The notes beneath the pieces were generated by a model that was not told where the DNA came from, did no database searches, and was given only the letters and a program-made list of their open reading frames with translations. Position numbers and translations under genes: made by a program. Below, piece by piece: positions 1 through 9,501 of a stretch of 64,000 nt of DNA; within the stretch, counting starts at the first letter, position 1, and every line of letters begins with the position of its first letter. Source of the stretch: Treponema bryantii (lineage in GTDB: Bacteria > Spirochaetota > Spirochaetia > Treponematales > Treponemataceae); the NCBI RefSeq assembly GCF_900111035.1, contig NZ_FOFU01000012.1, positions 1 to 64,000 on the forward strand. The letters are read 5' to 3'.

Positions 1-317
1 CCTTTAGTTTTATATTTTTTAACCCACTGACATAACTGTCCTGAATCTATTCCTGCATTACATGAAACTTCTTTTATTGAATTACCAGCAAGAACTTGTG
101 CTACAAGTTCATAGCGTTCTGAAGCTCTCCATTTCTTTTTCTTTGTTTTGATTTTTAATGCCTCTGGTCCATTGGCATCTTCTATCTTTTTCCATCTTCG
201 AATCATCTTATGGAAATCTTGCGGATCTTTGAAATGTTCTGGAGTTTCTTCCCAAAACCCTTGTTTGTACATTTCAACGCAGTGTCTTTTGTACTCATAC
301 GAGTAATGTTGATGCAT
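1..317 (-). CDS. IS3-type transposase OrfA-like protein, runs off window edge
   Basis: The minus strand is open from ATG at 317 to the window edge, about 105 codons. The start reads MHQHYSYEYKRHCVEMYKQG, typical of IS3/IS150-type OrfA proteins, which bind the element ends. Two helix-turn-helix-like parts are visible: one near the start (KDPQDFHKMIRRW) and one near residues 70-100 (ELVAQVLAGNSIKEVS, then CQWVKKY). A Lys-rich linker lies between them. The C-terminus and any OrfB lie outside the window, so activity cannot be judged. The element end sits just upstream (to 357), so this is the first gene of the element. The family call is by pattern only. Confidence 0.75.
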   Translation of the reverse strand, partial: MHQHYSYEYKRHCVEMYKQGFWEETPEHFKDPQDFHKMIRRWKKIEDANGPEALKIKTKKKKWRASERYELVAQVLAGNSIKEVSCNAGIDSGQLCQWVKKYKTK

Positions 318-357
318 AAAAATACCCCCTTTCTGTTTGTCCAGAAAAGGGGGTACA
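318..357. mobile_element. Terminal end of IS3-type element
   Basis: Read on the minus strand, the stretch starting at 357 begins TGTACCCCCTTTTCTGGACA, which resembles IS3/IS150-group termini starting with TG. Positions 323-355 form an inverted repeat (TACCCCCTTTCTG / CAGAAAAGGGGGTA), so the end can also fold as a hairpin that could shield the transposase gene from outside transcription. The right flank beyond 357 leads into tex after about 67 bases. The other end and the target duplication are outside the window. Confidence 0.6.
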
Positions 358-424
358 TATCAATGTTTCGGGGCTTTTTTTTGGCTTGCCCGACTATCTT
401 CTTTTCACTACAATTACTCCCACT

Positions 425-2833
425 ATGGAATTTACACAAGAAACTATCGACGCACTTTCGGTTAACGAAGTGGAAATTATGAAAAAAATCGCTGCAGAGC
501 TGAATATCCGCGTGCAGCAGGTAAGTGCAGTTATAAGCCTGGTTGAAGAAGGATGTACAATCCCGTTCATCAGCCGCTACCGCAAGGAAAAACATGACAA
601 TCTTGATGAGGTTCAGGTTCGTGACTGTGACCACCTCTATAAATCATATCATAACCTTGAAGATCGCCGCCTTGAAATTGTAAAAGGCGTTTTTGCTCAG
701 GGAAAACTCACAGAAACTCTTTATAACGCAATTATGTCTGCCACAACAATGACAGCTTTGGAAGACCTCTGGGCTCCGTTCAAGAAAAAGAAGAAGACCC
801 GCGGTATGGTTGCTGCAGAAAAAGGTCTCGAGCCATTGGCAGACTTTATGCTTGCAGACAACGATGACGCTGCAGTTGAAAAAGAAGCAGAAAAGTTCGT
901 AAAGACTGATAATGAAGATTCTGCTTTGAATGTTGAGTCTGCCGCAGATGCCCTCGCTGGTGCAAAAGATATTATTGCAGAGCGTGTAAGCCAGGAAACT
1001 GCAAACCGCGAAACAATTCACGATCTTTATATGAGAACCGGAACAATCAAAACAAAGGGTATTGTTCCAGAAGGACAGGACGCTACTGTTGCCGAGAATA
1101 CTTCTACTTACAAAATGTACTGGGATTACACAGAGCCTTTGAACGAAGTAAAACCACACCGCATTCTTGCTATCAACCGTGGTGAACGCGAAGGTGCTCT
1201 TGAAGTTACAATTGATGTTGATGTTGATTCAGCAGTTGCAGCTCTTCAGAGAAAGGCTACAATCAGCAATAAATATCATAAAGAAGCTATTGAAGACGGT
1301 GTTGTACGCTTGTTGAGCCCTGCCGTTGTTCGCGAAATCCGCAGTGACGAAGCAGACGAAGCTGATGTTCACGGAATCGGTATTTTCAGCGAAAACCTCA
1401 AAAACCTTTTGATGACACAGCCAATTAAGGGAAGCCGTGTTCTTGGTGTTGACCCTGGTATCCGTACCGGTACAAAGTGCGCTGCCCTCGACGAAACAGG
1501 TAAATATCTTGGTTATTTCAAGTTCTTCCAGGTTACAGACCCGGACGGTTCTTACAAAATGATCAATGACGCTATCGATAAGTATGACATTCAGGTTGTT
1601 GCTGTAGGTAACGGAACTGGAAGTCAGGAAGTTCAGGCTATCGTTAGCAAGGTTATCAGTGATAACTATAATGATGTAGTTTATACGGTAGTTGATGAAT
1701 CTGGTGCTTCAGTTTACTCGGCAAGTGATATTGCCCGCGAAGAGTTCCCGGACCTCGACCTTACAATCCGTGGTGCCATTTCTATGGGCCGCCGTCTCCA
1801 GGACCCACTTTCAGAACTCGTTAAAATCGACCCTAAAGCTATTGGTGTTGGTCTTTATCAGCATGATGTAAATCAGAAAAAGCTTGCTGAACAGCTTGAT
1901 GAAGTTGTAGGTTCGGTTGTAAATAATGTTGGTGTAAACCTCAATACTGCTTCTTACTCACTTTTGAAGTACGTTTCTGGTATCAATTCAACTACTGCAA
2001 AGAAGATTGTTGCTTACCGCGACCAGAACGGAAAGATTAAGAGCCGTGAAGACCTTAAAAACGTTCCTGGTCTTGGACCTAAGGCATTTGAGCAGTGTGC
2101 CGGCTTCCTTAAGATTGCAGAAAGCTCTGACCCGCTCGATAATACCTGGGTTCACCCTGAAAACTACGATGCAGCACGCGAAGTTCTTCCATATATTCAG
2201 AACAAAGAAAAGTTTCCTGCTGACCTGATTAAAAAGCTTGCAGAAAAATACAATATCGGCGAAACAACTGTAAAAGACATCGTAGAAGAGCTTCAGAAGC
2301 CAAACCGCGACCCTCGCGACGGCTATCCAGCTCCAATCATGCAGAAAGGCGTTTTGCAGTTTGAAGACCTTAAAGAAGGTATGAAAGTTACCGGTAAAAT
2401 CAAGAACGTAGTAGACTTTGGTGCCTTTGTTGATATTGGTTTGCATGAAACTGGTCTTGTTCACCTTAGTGAGCTTAGCGACAGCTTCGTAGAAAACCCA
2501 ATGGATGTTGTTAAAGTAGGTGATGTTCACGAGTTTACTATTATTGAACTCGACCGCGACCGCCGCCGTATCGCCCTTTCTCTTAAGAGTGATGCTGCAA
2601 GCCGTGCCGGAACTGGTCAGAAGAGCACTGCCCGCCGTGAACCATCTGCTGGAGCAGGTGCTTCAGGTAATGGTCGCCGTGTTGTTGTAGTAAAGAAGAG
2701 TGGAGCATCAGGAAATGCCGGCTCACAGCCACGTCGTGACGATAACCGCCGCAGTAATAACAACTACAATTCTGGCAGCGATGATGGTATGAGCTATAAC
2801 CCATTTGCAGCCTTCTTTAACAATAAAAAATAA
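425..2833 (+). CDS. tex: Tex family RNA-binding transcriptional accessory protein
   Basis: About 802 residues, normal for Tex. The N-terminal helical region reads AAELNIRVQQVSAVISLVEEG and is followed by FISRYRKE. A YqgF/RNase H-like domain has VLGVDPGIRTGTKCA, then helix-hairpin-helix motifs (YVSGINSTTAKKIVAYRDQNG, LKNVPGLGPKAFEQCAG) and a C-terminal S1 domain (GKIKNVVDFGAFVDIGLHE). The last 60 residues are an Arg/Gly/Ser/Asn-rich tail, probably disordered. Tex proteins bind nucleic acid and act in transcription or RNA handling. The ATG at 425 is preferred; a frame-open TTG at 386 is rejected, and ATG 479 (preceded by GAAGTGG) is an alternative. The IS end 68 bases upstream may have replaced its native promoter. 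Confidence 0.92.
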   Translation: MEFTQETIDALSVNEVEIMKKIAAELNIRVQQVSAVISLVEEGCTIPFISRYRKEKHDNLDEVQVRDCDHLYKSYHNLEDRRLEIVKGVFAQGKLTETLYNAIMSATTMTALEDLWAPFKKKKKTRGMVAAEKGLEPLADFMLADNDDAAVEKEAEKFVKTDNEDSALNVESAADALAGAKDIIAERVSQETANRETIHDLYMRTGTIKTKGIVPEGQDATVAENTSTYKMYWDYTEPLNEVKPHRILAINRGEREGALEVTIDVDVDSAVAALQRKATISNKYHKEAIEDGVVRLLSPAVVREIRSDEADEADVHGIGIFSENLKNLLMTQPIKGSRVLGVDPGIRTGTKCAALDETGKYLGYFKFFQVTDPDGSYKMINDAIDKYDIQVVAVGNGTGSQEVQAIVSKVISDNYNDVVYTVVDESGASVYSASDIAREEFPDLDLTIRGAISMGRRLQDPLSELVKIDPKAIGVGLYQHDVNQKKLAEQLDEVVGSVVNNVGVNLNTASYSLLKYVSGINSTTAKKIVAYRDQNGKIKSREDLKNVPGLGPKAFEQCAGFLKIAESSDPLDNTWVHPENYDAAREVLPYIQNKEKFPADLIKKLAEKYNIGETTVKDIVEELQKPNRDPRDGYPAPIMQKGVLQFEDLKEGMKVTGKIKNVVDFGAFVDIGLHETGLVHLSELSDSFVENPMDVVKVGDVHEFTIIELDRDRRRIALSLKSDAASRAGTGQKSTARREPSAGAGASGNGRRVVVVKKSGASGNAGSQPRRDDNRRSNNNYNSGSDDGMSYNPFAAFFNNKK

Positions 2834-2847
2834 TTTTTTGAAAAGTG

Positions 2848-2890
2848 TTTATTTTGTAGACCTCGCGTGTTATAATACCTAGGTCTACAA
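2848..2890 (+). promoter_or_regulatory. Promoter -10 framed by a perfect 10-bp inverted repeat
   Basis: TTGTAGACCT at 2854-2863 and AGGTCTACAA at 2881-2890 are perfect inverted repeats. They are separated by 17 bases that contain TATAAT (2871-2876). The geometry suggests a repressor operator on the promoter of the following lipoprotein gene. A stem-loop in DNA or RNA is the alternative. No -35 close to consensus is seen; TTATTT-like bases lie at about the right distance. Confidence 0.5.
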
Positions 2891-3012
2891 ATAGACAAAA
2901 ATTAATAAGATAAATTTAAGAATATAAAAAGTCCGTACATAAATCCAGATTATATATTAGATTATATATTTTAGAGAGAGTTTGCCGCGAGAGCGGATAC
3001 AGGAGGTGTCTT

Positions 3013-5742
3013 ATGAAAAAAATAGCTTTTGCTATCATTTCTATAGGCTTGGTATTTGCATTAGGAAGCTGCTCATGGAAGCTTCCGGAAACAATTTCTG
3101 TTAAGACAAATGCAGATTATGAGTTTTCACTTGGTAATGTTGAAAAAGATTTAAGTGATAAACTTGGGGTAAGTAATTTAATCGGTACGGTTGAACTTCC
3201 AAATAATGGAAAGATTTACGATTACTGGCCTAGGAAATCAGGTGACACTCAAAAATTCCTGATGTATATGCCTTTACAGAATATTCCTATAGATATCAGT
3301 GATTATTTTGATAAAGGAGCTCTCGCAGATTCTATCAGTAACATTTCTTTCGAAAAGGAATTTGAAGTTCCTACAGTAGACTTCAGTTATAATCTGGATA
3401 TAGATCTTGATGAGGTTAATGAACAGATTTGTAATGAATTCAGACTTGCCGGTATCATGCTGAATTATGGTACGTCTACTTTCAGTCAGATTTATAATTT
3501 TGCAGATAAGTTGTCTTTTAAGCAAGGTACAATGAAGATTGCAGCATATAATGTTGATATATCTTCATCATCAACATCTGTGAATGATATTATTACAACT
3601 ATCGATACTTCATATAATGGTACAGTTTATTTAAGAAGTAATGGAAAAACTGTCAGTGGAACTTTCTATAATGGTGTTGCAGAAATAAATTTGAGTTCAT
3701 TTATTTTTAAGACATCAGATATCAGCATAGAATTCTCTGAAACTTCAAATTCAAAAGCATTCATTGCTACAATCGATACTTCAAATAAATCAGTACATCC
3801 ATATCAGATTAATTCTGTAGAAGGCCTTACATTAACTCAGCCAATTTCATACAGTTTCACTCAGAATATTGATGGACTGAGTGGTCTTGATAATGTTGAT
3901 GGATGTACCATTGGTGACGGAGATTTAACTCTGAATTTTTCAATTCCTAAAGAATGGAAAAATGTAAATCCTTCTTATGAGATTGAATTAACTGGTGGAA
4001 TTAATCTTGGAAGTGGAGTTCAGACTGTAGCTACTAGTCCTGCCACTCTTCCATTGGATAATAAATCAATAACTACAGACGATATTCACGCAAATGTAGA
4101 TTTCAATATTGTTATTGCAGATGCAACTATTGATTTTGAAAAGAAACCTTCTATTGGAATCGGAACAAAAATAAGAGAAATTGAAAGTGTAACAGTGAAA
4201 CTTTCAAATCAGAGCCTTTCATTCAATGAAACTCAAGAAATACCAGAGGATGTGTTAAAAATTGTGAAGGAATTAGAGCTTCATAAATGTGGTGTAAAAG
4301 GTACATATACAAATACCTTACCTTCAGAAAATGTTATTTCTCTCTCTGTATTCTCTAACTTCTTCGATATTCATGCTGTGTCTGATGCAACATTAGGAAA
4401 GAACATAAATATTGAAGGCGGAAAAACAGATTCTCCAATAAATATTCTTAGTGGTGATGATGACGTTGAGGATTATACAAGAACAGTGAAACTTGAATCA
4501 TCTCCATCTGCTTCAGATGAATTCAATGCATTTGATTTTAAGGTTGATGTTATACTTCCTGGTGGAGAACAGGATAAAATTACTGTTAAAAAGGTTAAGC
4601 CTGGAACAACATATACCTTTGCAATTAATCTTGAGCCTGTAATTGACTGGGAATCAGTAACTATCAATCTTGATACTCTTCCTTCAATGTCAGATACAAT
4701 GGGAACAGGCTTTAATCCATCTTCATTGTATGCTTCTTTGGAAGATTCACTTGGAAAAGAATTCGCAGAAAATATTGAACTTCCAGATTGTAAACTGTAT
4801 CTCTATCTTACCAGACCTGATGTAACAGTTGATGGCGATTCTGTATTTGAAAATCTGGATTTTGGTTCTTCATCAGTAAGAATGTTCTATGGAACAAACC
4901 CATCAGATGGTTCAACTCCAACTCAGTTAGGTGCTTTTGAAAAGCCAATTCTTACTAATGGTAAAGCTTATGATGAAAACGGAAACGAAGTAGATGTTGA
5001 GTTTGTAGCAGAACCAAATATTGTTACAGAAAAGAATGAAAATGGAGATGAAGTAGTTATATCTGAAGCAACAGTAGGCTCAAGTCTCATGCTTTCACTT
5101 CAAGATGTACTTAAAAAACCAAATGATATTGATGACAATACATTTAAAGATTCTCAGCTTTGTGTAGATTATAATATTTCTTTGAGTGGAACTGGAAGCA
5201 GTGGAATTAAAATTACTAAAGCTGCTTTGGAAAACTCAGAGTCAGGTTCTATCGGTATTTTTGCACTTTTAGAGTTACCTGTTAAGTTCCAGGTAAAGGA
5301 TGATGATGATGGAATTGAAGAATTTGTTGAAATAGATCTTTCTTCGATAACAGGAGATTCTTCTAATACATCTAATTCATCAAGTTCAGGAAGTTCTGAT
5401 TCATCAGATGATTCTATTTTTTCAAAATATATTGATGCTGTAGATTCTTTGGAAATCAAATATACAGTAAATCAATTGCCTATAACTTTTAAGGATGTTC
5501 AGATAGGTATAGATCTTTTTGGTACCGGAACAATTGACAATTATTATAAATTAGATAAGTCTGGTATAATACCTTTTGGTTCCGAAACTGTCAAACAACT
5601 ACAGGCTTCTTCAGATAGTATTAGTCCAAAGATTAAATTACGAATGAAAGAAGGGGCGTCAATATCAATGACTCGTGATAAATCTGTAAATGTATATGTC
5701 GAAGTCGGTCTCAAAACAGATGGAATTGTTCAGATAAAGTAG
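3013..5742 (+). CDS. Large spirochaetal lipoprotein of unknown function
   Basis: 909 residues. A Lys-Lys signal peptide leads to a lipobox LGSC with Cys20, so it is probably lipid-anchored. AGGAGG stands seven bases before the ATG. The body is rich in beta-prone, Ser/Thr/Asn/Asp segments with no catalytic motif that I recognise. Recurrent patterns such as 'VDF.. ' / 'IDIDLDEV' suggest repeated beta-sandwich modules. Near residues 780-800 there is a Ser/Asp-rich linker (SSNTSNSSSSGSSDSSDDS). Ten bases separate it from the outer-membrane protein gene downstream, so the two are co-transcribed. They may work together at the outer membrane. The function is unknown. Confidence 0.8.
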   Translation: MKKIAFAIISIGLVFALGSCSWKLPETISVKTNADYEFSLGNVEKDLSDKLGVSNLIGTVELPNNGKIYDYWPRKSGDTQKFLMYMPLQNIPIDISDYFDKGALADSISNISFEKEFEVPTVDFSYNLDIDLDEVNEQICNEFRLAGIMLNYGTSTFSQIYNFADKLSFKQGTMKIAAYNVDISSSSTSVNDIITTIDTSYNGTVYLRSNGKTVSGTFYNGVAEINLSSFIFKTSDISIEFSETSNSKAFIATIDTSNKSVHPYQINSVEGLTLTQPISYSFTQNIDGLSGLDNVDGCTIGDGDLTLNFSIPKEWKNVNPSYEIELTGGINLGSGVQTVATSPATLPLDNKSITTDDIHANVDFNIVIADATIDFEKKPSIGIGTKIREIESVTVKLSNQSLSFNETQEIPEDVLKIVKELELHKCGVKGTYTNTLPSENVISLSVFSNFFDIHAVSDATLGKNINIEGGKTDSPINILSGDDDVEDYTRTVKLESSPSASDEFNAFDFKVDVILPGGEQDKITVKKVKPGTTYTFAINLEPVIDWESVTINLDTLPSMSDTMGTGFNPSSLYASLEDSLGKEFAENIELPDCKLYLYLTRPDVTVDGDSVFENLDFGSSSVRMFYGTNPSDGSTPTQLGAFEKPILTNGKAYDENGNEVDVEFVAEPNIVTEKNENGDEVVISEATVGSSLMLSLQDVLKKPNDIDDNTFKDSQLCVDYNISLSGTGSSGIKITKAALENSESGSIGIFALLELPVKFQVKDDDDGIEEFVEIDLSSITGDSSNTSNSSSSGSSDSSDDSIFSKYIDAVDSLEIKYTVNQLPITFKDVQIGIDLFGTGTIDNYYKLDKSGIIPFGSETVKQLQASSDSISPKIKLRMKEGASISMTRDKSVNVYVEVGLKTDGIVQIK

Positions 5743-5752
5743 GGGGTAGTAT

Positions 5753-6961
5753 ATGAAGAAATTATTTGCTTGTATTTTTGCAGTTTCAGTAATATCTACT
5801 GCTGCCTTTTCACGAAACTTCTTTTCTCAGCGATTCTTTGAAATAAAAGCTGGTACTGAACTTGGGGTATCAAATAATCTTTTTACCGTTAATGAACTTT
5901 TGAAAAAAGATTTGATAATTGATTTACCTCAGCTTGCTGCTGATTGCCCTGATAATGGTTTTAATATCCGTGCAGGTGCTAAACCAACCTGGGAAATGAA
6001 TTTTAATATTGTAAATGTTCATGTTGGACTTTCAGCAGGAGTTGAGCTGTTTGAAAGCATGTCTGTAGGCAAGGACCTTTTTGATTTCCTCGGTAATGGA
6101 AATTCAGTTGGTGATGTTTTGAACTTCAACCTTGATAATGATGCAGATGTCTTTGCCTTCTCGCAACTTGATATTTGTATAAAGTTCGGAAAACTTAAGG
6201 TAGAGGTTCAGCCTGCAGTATTCCTTCCAATTATGTCTATGCGTGGTGGTGGTGCAAAAGCTACTGTTGTAAATGGAATTGATGGAAGTCTTGATATTTC
6301 TATGGACATGAACATGGATGTTTATTCCATTACTGAATTATCTGTAACTGATAATGGTTTTTCTTTTGATACAGATAAGTTAATTTCAGCATTGTCTAAA
6401 GGATTCGGTTTTGATTTTGGACTTGGTTTATCATGGGATATTACAAAATCATTTACAGTAGGTTTGACTAGCCGTATTCCAATCGTTCCTGGTACATTAG
6501 GTTATAAATCTAATATTCAGTGGGGAATGGATTATAGTGTAAAGGTTTCTGATTATGAAAATCCAGAGAAAACTGAGCGTGAAAGAACTGTAACAAATGA
6601 AAATGCGACATTAACTATTCACCGCCCATTAAAGGTTAATATTTATGCTGATAAAGCTCTTCTCGGAACACTCTTTAATGCCCGTGCAGGTGTTGGTTTT
6701 GGAATTAGAAGACCTTTCTGTAGCGATGCATTATTCTATCCTGAGTATTATCTTGGCATCGAGTTTAATCTTATTAATGCCTTTAAGCTCAAGGTTTCGA
6801 CAGAATATAGGGACCAGACTTTTATTCATCAACTTGGTACAACAATAAATCTACGTCTTGTTCAGTTTGATTTTGGTATTTCAACACAGTCTTCAAACTT
6901 CATAAAGAGTATGGAAGTAGCCGGTTTAGGCGGTTACGCATACGTTTCTGTGGGCTTCTAA
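5753..6961 (+). CDS. Predicted outer-membrane beta-barrel protein
   Basis: 402 residues with a cleavable signal peptide (MKKLFACIFAVSVISTAAFS) and no lipobox Cys. The rest alternates short amphipathic strands with Gly/Asn turns and ends in Phe (AYVSVGF), as outer-membrane barrels often do. It lies ten bases after the lipoprotein gene and is followed by a strong terminator, so the pair forms a closed operon. No transport or enzyme motif is visible. A spirochaete-specific porin-like or assembly role would be inference. Confidence 0.7.
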   Translation: MKKLFACIFAVSVISTAAFSRNFFSQRFFEIKAGTELGVSNNLFTVNELLKKDLIIDLPQLAADCPDNGFNIRAGAKPTWEMNFNIVNVHVGLSAGVELFESMSVGKDLFDFLGNGNSVGDVLNFNLDNDADVFAFSQLDICIKFGKLKVEVQPAVFLPIMSMRGGGAKATVVNGIDGSLDISMDMNMDVYSITELSVTDNGFSFDTDKLISALSKGFGFDFGLGLSWDITKSFTVGLTSRIPIVPGTLGYKSNIQWGMDYSVKVSDYENPEKTERERTVTNENATLTIHRPLKVNIYADKALLGTLFNARAGVGFGIRRPFCSDALFYPEYYLGIEFNLINAFKLKVSTEYRDQTFIHQLGTTINLRLVQFDFGISTQSSNFIKSMEVAGLGGYAYVSVGF

Positions 6962-6985
6962 TAAAGTCTGCTTGAATAGCGAAGA

Positions 6986-7019
6986 ACGCGGTGGTAAGTG
7001 ATCCACCGCGTTTTTTTTG
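6986..7019 (+). terminator. Intrinsic terminator of the lipoprotein/OMP operon
   Basis: ACGCGGTGG / CCACCGCG stem followed by a run of eight T. There is no hexaloop hairpin overlapping its 5' arm, so it serves as a control for the leader terminators described elsewhere. Confidence 0.85.
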
Positions 7020-7026
7020 TCCTCAA

Positions 7027-7055
7027 TTGACTTGATTTTCCCCATATTGTACAAT
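7027..7055 (+). promoter_or_regulatory. Sigma70-type promoter of nfnAB
   Basis: TTGACT (7027-7032), a 17-base spacer and TACAAT (7050-7055) lie upstream of an AAGAGG ribosome-binding site and the ATG at 7088. The leader has no terminator hairpin, unlike the nitrogen genes. Confidence 0.65.
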
Positions 7056-7087
7056 AATCTACCATTTATTTTTTAAGAGGACTGAAG

Positions 7088-7942
7088 ATGTTTAAAATTA
7101 TTGAAAAAAAACAGCTTTCTGCCGGTGTATTTTATATGAAGGTTACTGCTCCTGAAATTGCACGTAACCGCAAGGCAGGACAGTTTGTAATCGTTCAGGT
7201 TGATTTGGATTTTGGTGAGCGTATTCCGCTTACTATTGCTGATGCAAATGCTGAAGAGGGCTGGATTGCTCTCGTTTTCCAGGCTGTAGGTGCATCAACT
7301 TATAAACTCTCTTTGAAAGAGGCTGGCGAGGAACTTCCTGCAGTTCTTGGTCCTCTTGGAAATCCTTCTAAAATTGAAAAATATGACCGCCCTGTACTTG
7401 TTGTTGGTGGTGGTTTCGGTGTTGCCCCATGTTACCCAATCGTTCAGGCTCACAAGGCTATCGGTAATAAGGTAATCATGGTTATCTGTGCACGTAATAA
7501 AGACCTTTTGATTTATGTTGATGAAATGAAGGCTCTTGCTGACGAAGTAATCATCATGACAGACGATGGATCGGCTGGACGTCAGGGTGTTTCAACAGTA
7601 CCTGTAAAGGAAATGTGTGAAAGCCAGTGCCCACCAGCAGAGGTTATCGCAATCGGTCCTCCAATTATGATGAAGTTCTGTGCTCTTACAACTAAGGAGT
7701 ACGGTGTAAAGACAACAGTTTCTTTGAACACAATCATGATTGATGGAACTGGTATGTGTGGTGGCTGCCGTGTAAGTGTTGGCGGTGAAACAAAGTTCGT
7801 TTGTGTTGATGGTCCAGAGTTCGATGCACACATTGTAGACTGGGACAACATGATGATGCGTATGAAGTCTTTCAAGCCACGTGAAACTGAAGATTTCCAC
7901 AAGTGCAAGATGCAGGCAGAAGCTGATAAGCTTGCAAAGTAG
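7088..7942 (+). CDS. nfnA: NfnA-type ferredoxin-NADP+ reductase subunit (SudB-like)
   Basis: 284 residues. It has the ferredoxin reductase fold: FAD-binding region with RIPLTIAD near residue 50, NAD(P)-binding GGGFGVAP near residue 112, and a C-terminal 2Fe-2S cluster motif (GMCGGCRVSVGGETKFVC). It pairs with the flavoprotein subunit ten bases downstream. The pair is the NADH-dependent ferredoxin:NADP+ oxidoreductase (electron bifurcating) or sulfide dehydrogenase type. In an anaerobe the Nfn role, balancing NADH, NADPH and ferredoxin, is most likely. The alternative is a sulfide dehydrogenase beta subunit. Confidence 0.85.
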   Translation: MFKIIEKKQLSAGVFYMKVTAPEIARNRKAGQFVIVQVDLDFGERIPLTIADANAEEGWIALVFQAVGASTYKLSLKEAGEELPAVLGPLGNPSKIEKYDRPVLVVGGGFGVAPCYPIVQAHKAIGNKVIMVICARNKDLLIYVDEMKALADEVIIMTDDGSAGRQGVSTVPVKEMCESQCPPAEVIAIGPPIMMKFCALTTKEYGVKTTVSLNTIMIDGTGMCGGCRVSVGGETKFVCVDGPEFDAHIVDWDNMMMRMKSFKPRETEDFHKCKMQAEADKLAK

Positions 7943-7952
7943 GAGCAAAAAA

Positions 7953-9428
7953 ATGGCAATTAACGTAACAGAAGAATTAAATAAAATCCAGGATTTGATT
8001 AAAACTAACGGAAAGCTTACAGCTAAAGACCGTAACGCAATTCCACAGATGGAAATGCCAGCCCGCGATCCAAAAGTTCGCGCTCGCCAGATGGACGAAG
8101 TTGCTCTTGGTTTCAGTGCTGAACAGGCTATCGTTGAAGCTAACCGCTGTCTTCAGTGTGCAAAGCCATTCTGTATGGAAGGCTGTCCTGTAAACATCGA
8201 TATTCCAGGCTTTGTAAAAGAGATTGCAAACGGCCAGTTCAAGGCTGCTGTTGATATTATTAAAAAGACATCACTCCTTCCTGCTATCTGTGGTCGTGTT
8301 TGTCCTCAGGAAAAACAGTGTCAGGGAAAATGTACTGTTGGTAAGGTTTACAAGAGTGCAGAAAAGGCTGTTTCTATCGGTCGTCTCGAGCGCTTTGTTG
8401 CAGACTGGGAACGCGAGAACAATCAGGTAACAATGCCTGAGGTTGCTCCAGCAACAGGAAAGAAGGTTGCAGTTATCGGTTCAGGTCCTGCAGGTCTTAC
8501 AGTTGCTGCAGACTGTGCACGTGCTGGTCATGAAGTTACTGTATTCGAAGCTTTCCACAAGTGTGGTGGCGTTATGATGTACGGTATTCCTGAGTTCCGT
8601 CTTCCAAAGAAAATCGTTCAGGACGAAATTGAAAATCTTAAGAAAATCGGCGTAAAGTTTGAAACAAACTTCCTTGTTGGCCGTACAGATACACTTGATC
8701 AGCTTCTTGAAGAAAAAGGCTTTGATGCTGCTTTCGTAGGAACTGGTGCAGGTCTTCCAAAGTTCCTCAACATTCCTGGAGAAAACCTCATTGGTGTTTT
8801 CTCTGCAAACGAATATCTTACCCGTGCAAACCTTATGAAGGGTTACGATAAGGATCACGCTGCAACTCCAATTTACGAAGCAAAGCACGTTGTAGTTTGT
8901 GGTGCCGGAAACGTTGCAATGGATGCTGCCCGCATGGCATTCCGCCTTGGAGCAGAAACTGTTGATGTTGTTTACCGCCGTACAAGAAACGAAATGCCGG
9001 CTCGTCTCGAAGAGATTGGTCACGCAGAAGAAGAAGGCGTAAACTTCCGCTTCCTCGAAAACCCTGTAGAAGTACTTGGAAATGAAGAAGGAAAGGTTGT
9101 TGGCGTACGCTGTCTCAGTTACGAACTCGGTGAACCAGATGAATCAGGACGCCGCTCTCCAGTAGCTATTCCTGGTTCAGAGCATGATGTTCCATGTGAC
9201 GCTATGATTGTTGCTCTCGGAAACGGTTCTAACCCACTTCTCGTAAGCACAACTCCAGGTCTCGATGCTGACAAGCGCGGACACATCCTCGTAGATGAAA
9301 AACAGGCTACACACCACGCAAAGGTATGGGCTGGTGGAGACATCGTTCTTGGTGCCGCTACAGTTATCCTTGCTATGGGTGAAGGACGTAAGGCTGCTGC
9401 TGGTATTAATGAATATCTTGCTAAGTAA
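7953..9428 (+). CDS. nfnB: NfnB-type flavoprotein subunit (glutamate synthase small-subunit family)
   Basis: 491 residues from ATG 7953, chosen because AGGAG lies eight bases before it; an upstream in-frame start would overlap nfnA. The N-terminal region carries Cys clusters for two 4Fe-4S centres (CLQCAKPFCMEGCP and CGRVCPQEKQCQGKC). FAD-binding GSGPAGL follows near residue 175, and an NADPH-binding GAGNVAMDAAR near residue 315. Such proteins are often labelled homotetrameric glutamate synthase. Adjacent nfnA argues for Nfn. No separate gltD is seen near gltB (55327), so a second role as the GltB partner cannot be excluded. Confidence 0.85.
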   Translation: MAINVTEELNKIQDLIKTNGKLTAKDRNAIPQMEMPARDPKVRARQMDEVALGFSAEQAIVEANRCLQCAKPFCMEGCPVNIDIPGFVKEIANGQFKAAVDIIKKTSLLPAICGRVCPQEKQCQGKCTVGKVYKSAEKAVSIGRLERFVADWERENNQVTMPEVAPATGKKVAVIGSGPAGLTVAADCARAGHEVTVFEAFHKCGGVMMYGIPEFRLPKKIVQDEIENLKKIGVKFETNFLVGRTDTLDQLLEEKGFDAAFVGTGAGLPKFLNIPGENLIGVFSANEYLTRANLMKGYDKDHAATPIYEAKHVVVCGAGNVAMDAARMAFRLGAETVDVVYRRTRNEMPARLEEIGHAEEEGVNFRFLENPVEVLGNEEGKVVGVRCLSYELGEPDESGRRSPVAIPGSEHDVPCDAMIVALGNGSNPLLVSTTPGLDADKRGHILVDEKQATHHAKVWAGGDIVLGAATVILAMGEGRKAAAGINEYLAK

Positions 9429-9444
9429 TTATATAGTGTAAATG

Positions 9445-9484
9445 AAAAAGGCCGGTTGGATCTGATTCCAGCCGGCCTTTTATA
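9445..9484. terminator. Bidirectional terminator between nfnB and pyrG
   Basis: AAAAAGGCCGG ... CCGGCCTTTTA hairpin with A-run and T-run on opposite sides, placed between convergent genes. Confidence 0.85.
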
Positions 9485-9501
9485 TTTTAACGCGTTATTT
9501 C

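Noticed and set aside
386-425. TTG start for tex giving 13 more residues
   Set aside because: No ribosome site; the added residues (PDYLLFTTITPT) are not Tex-like and lie next to the IS end.
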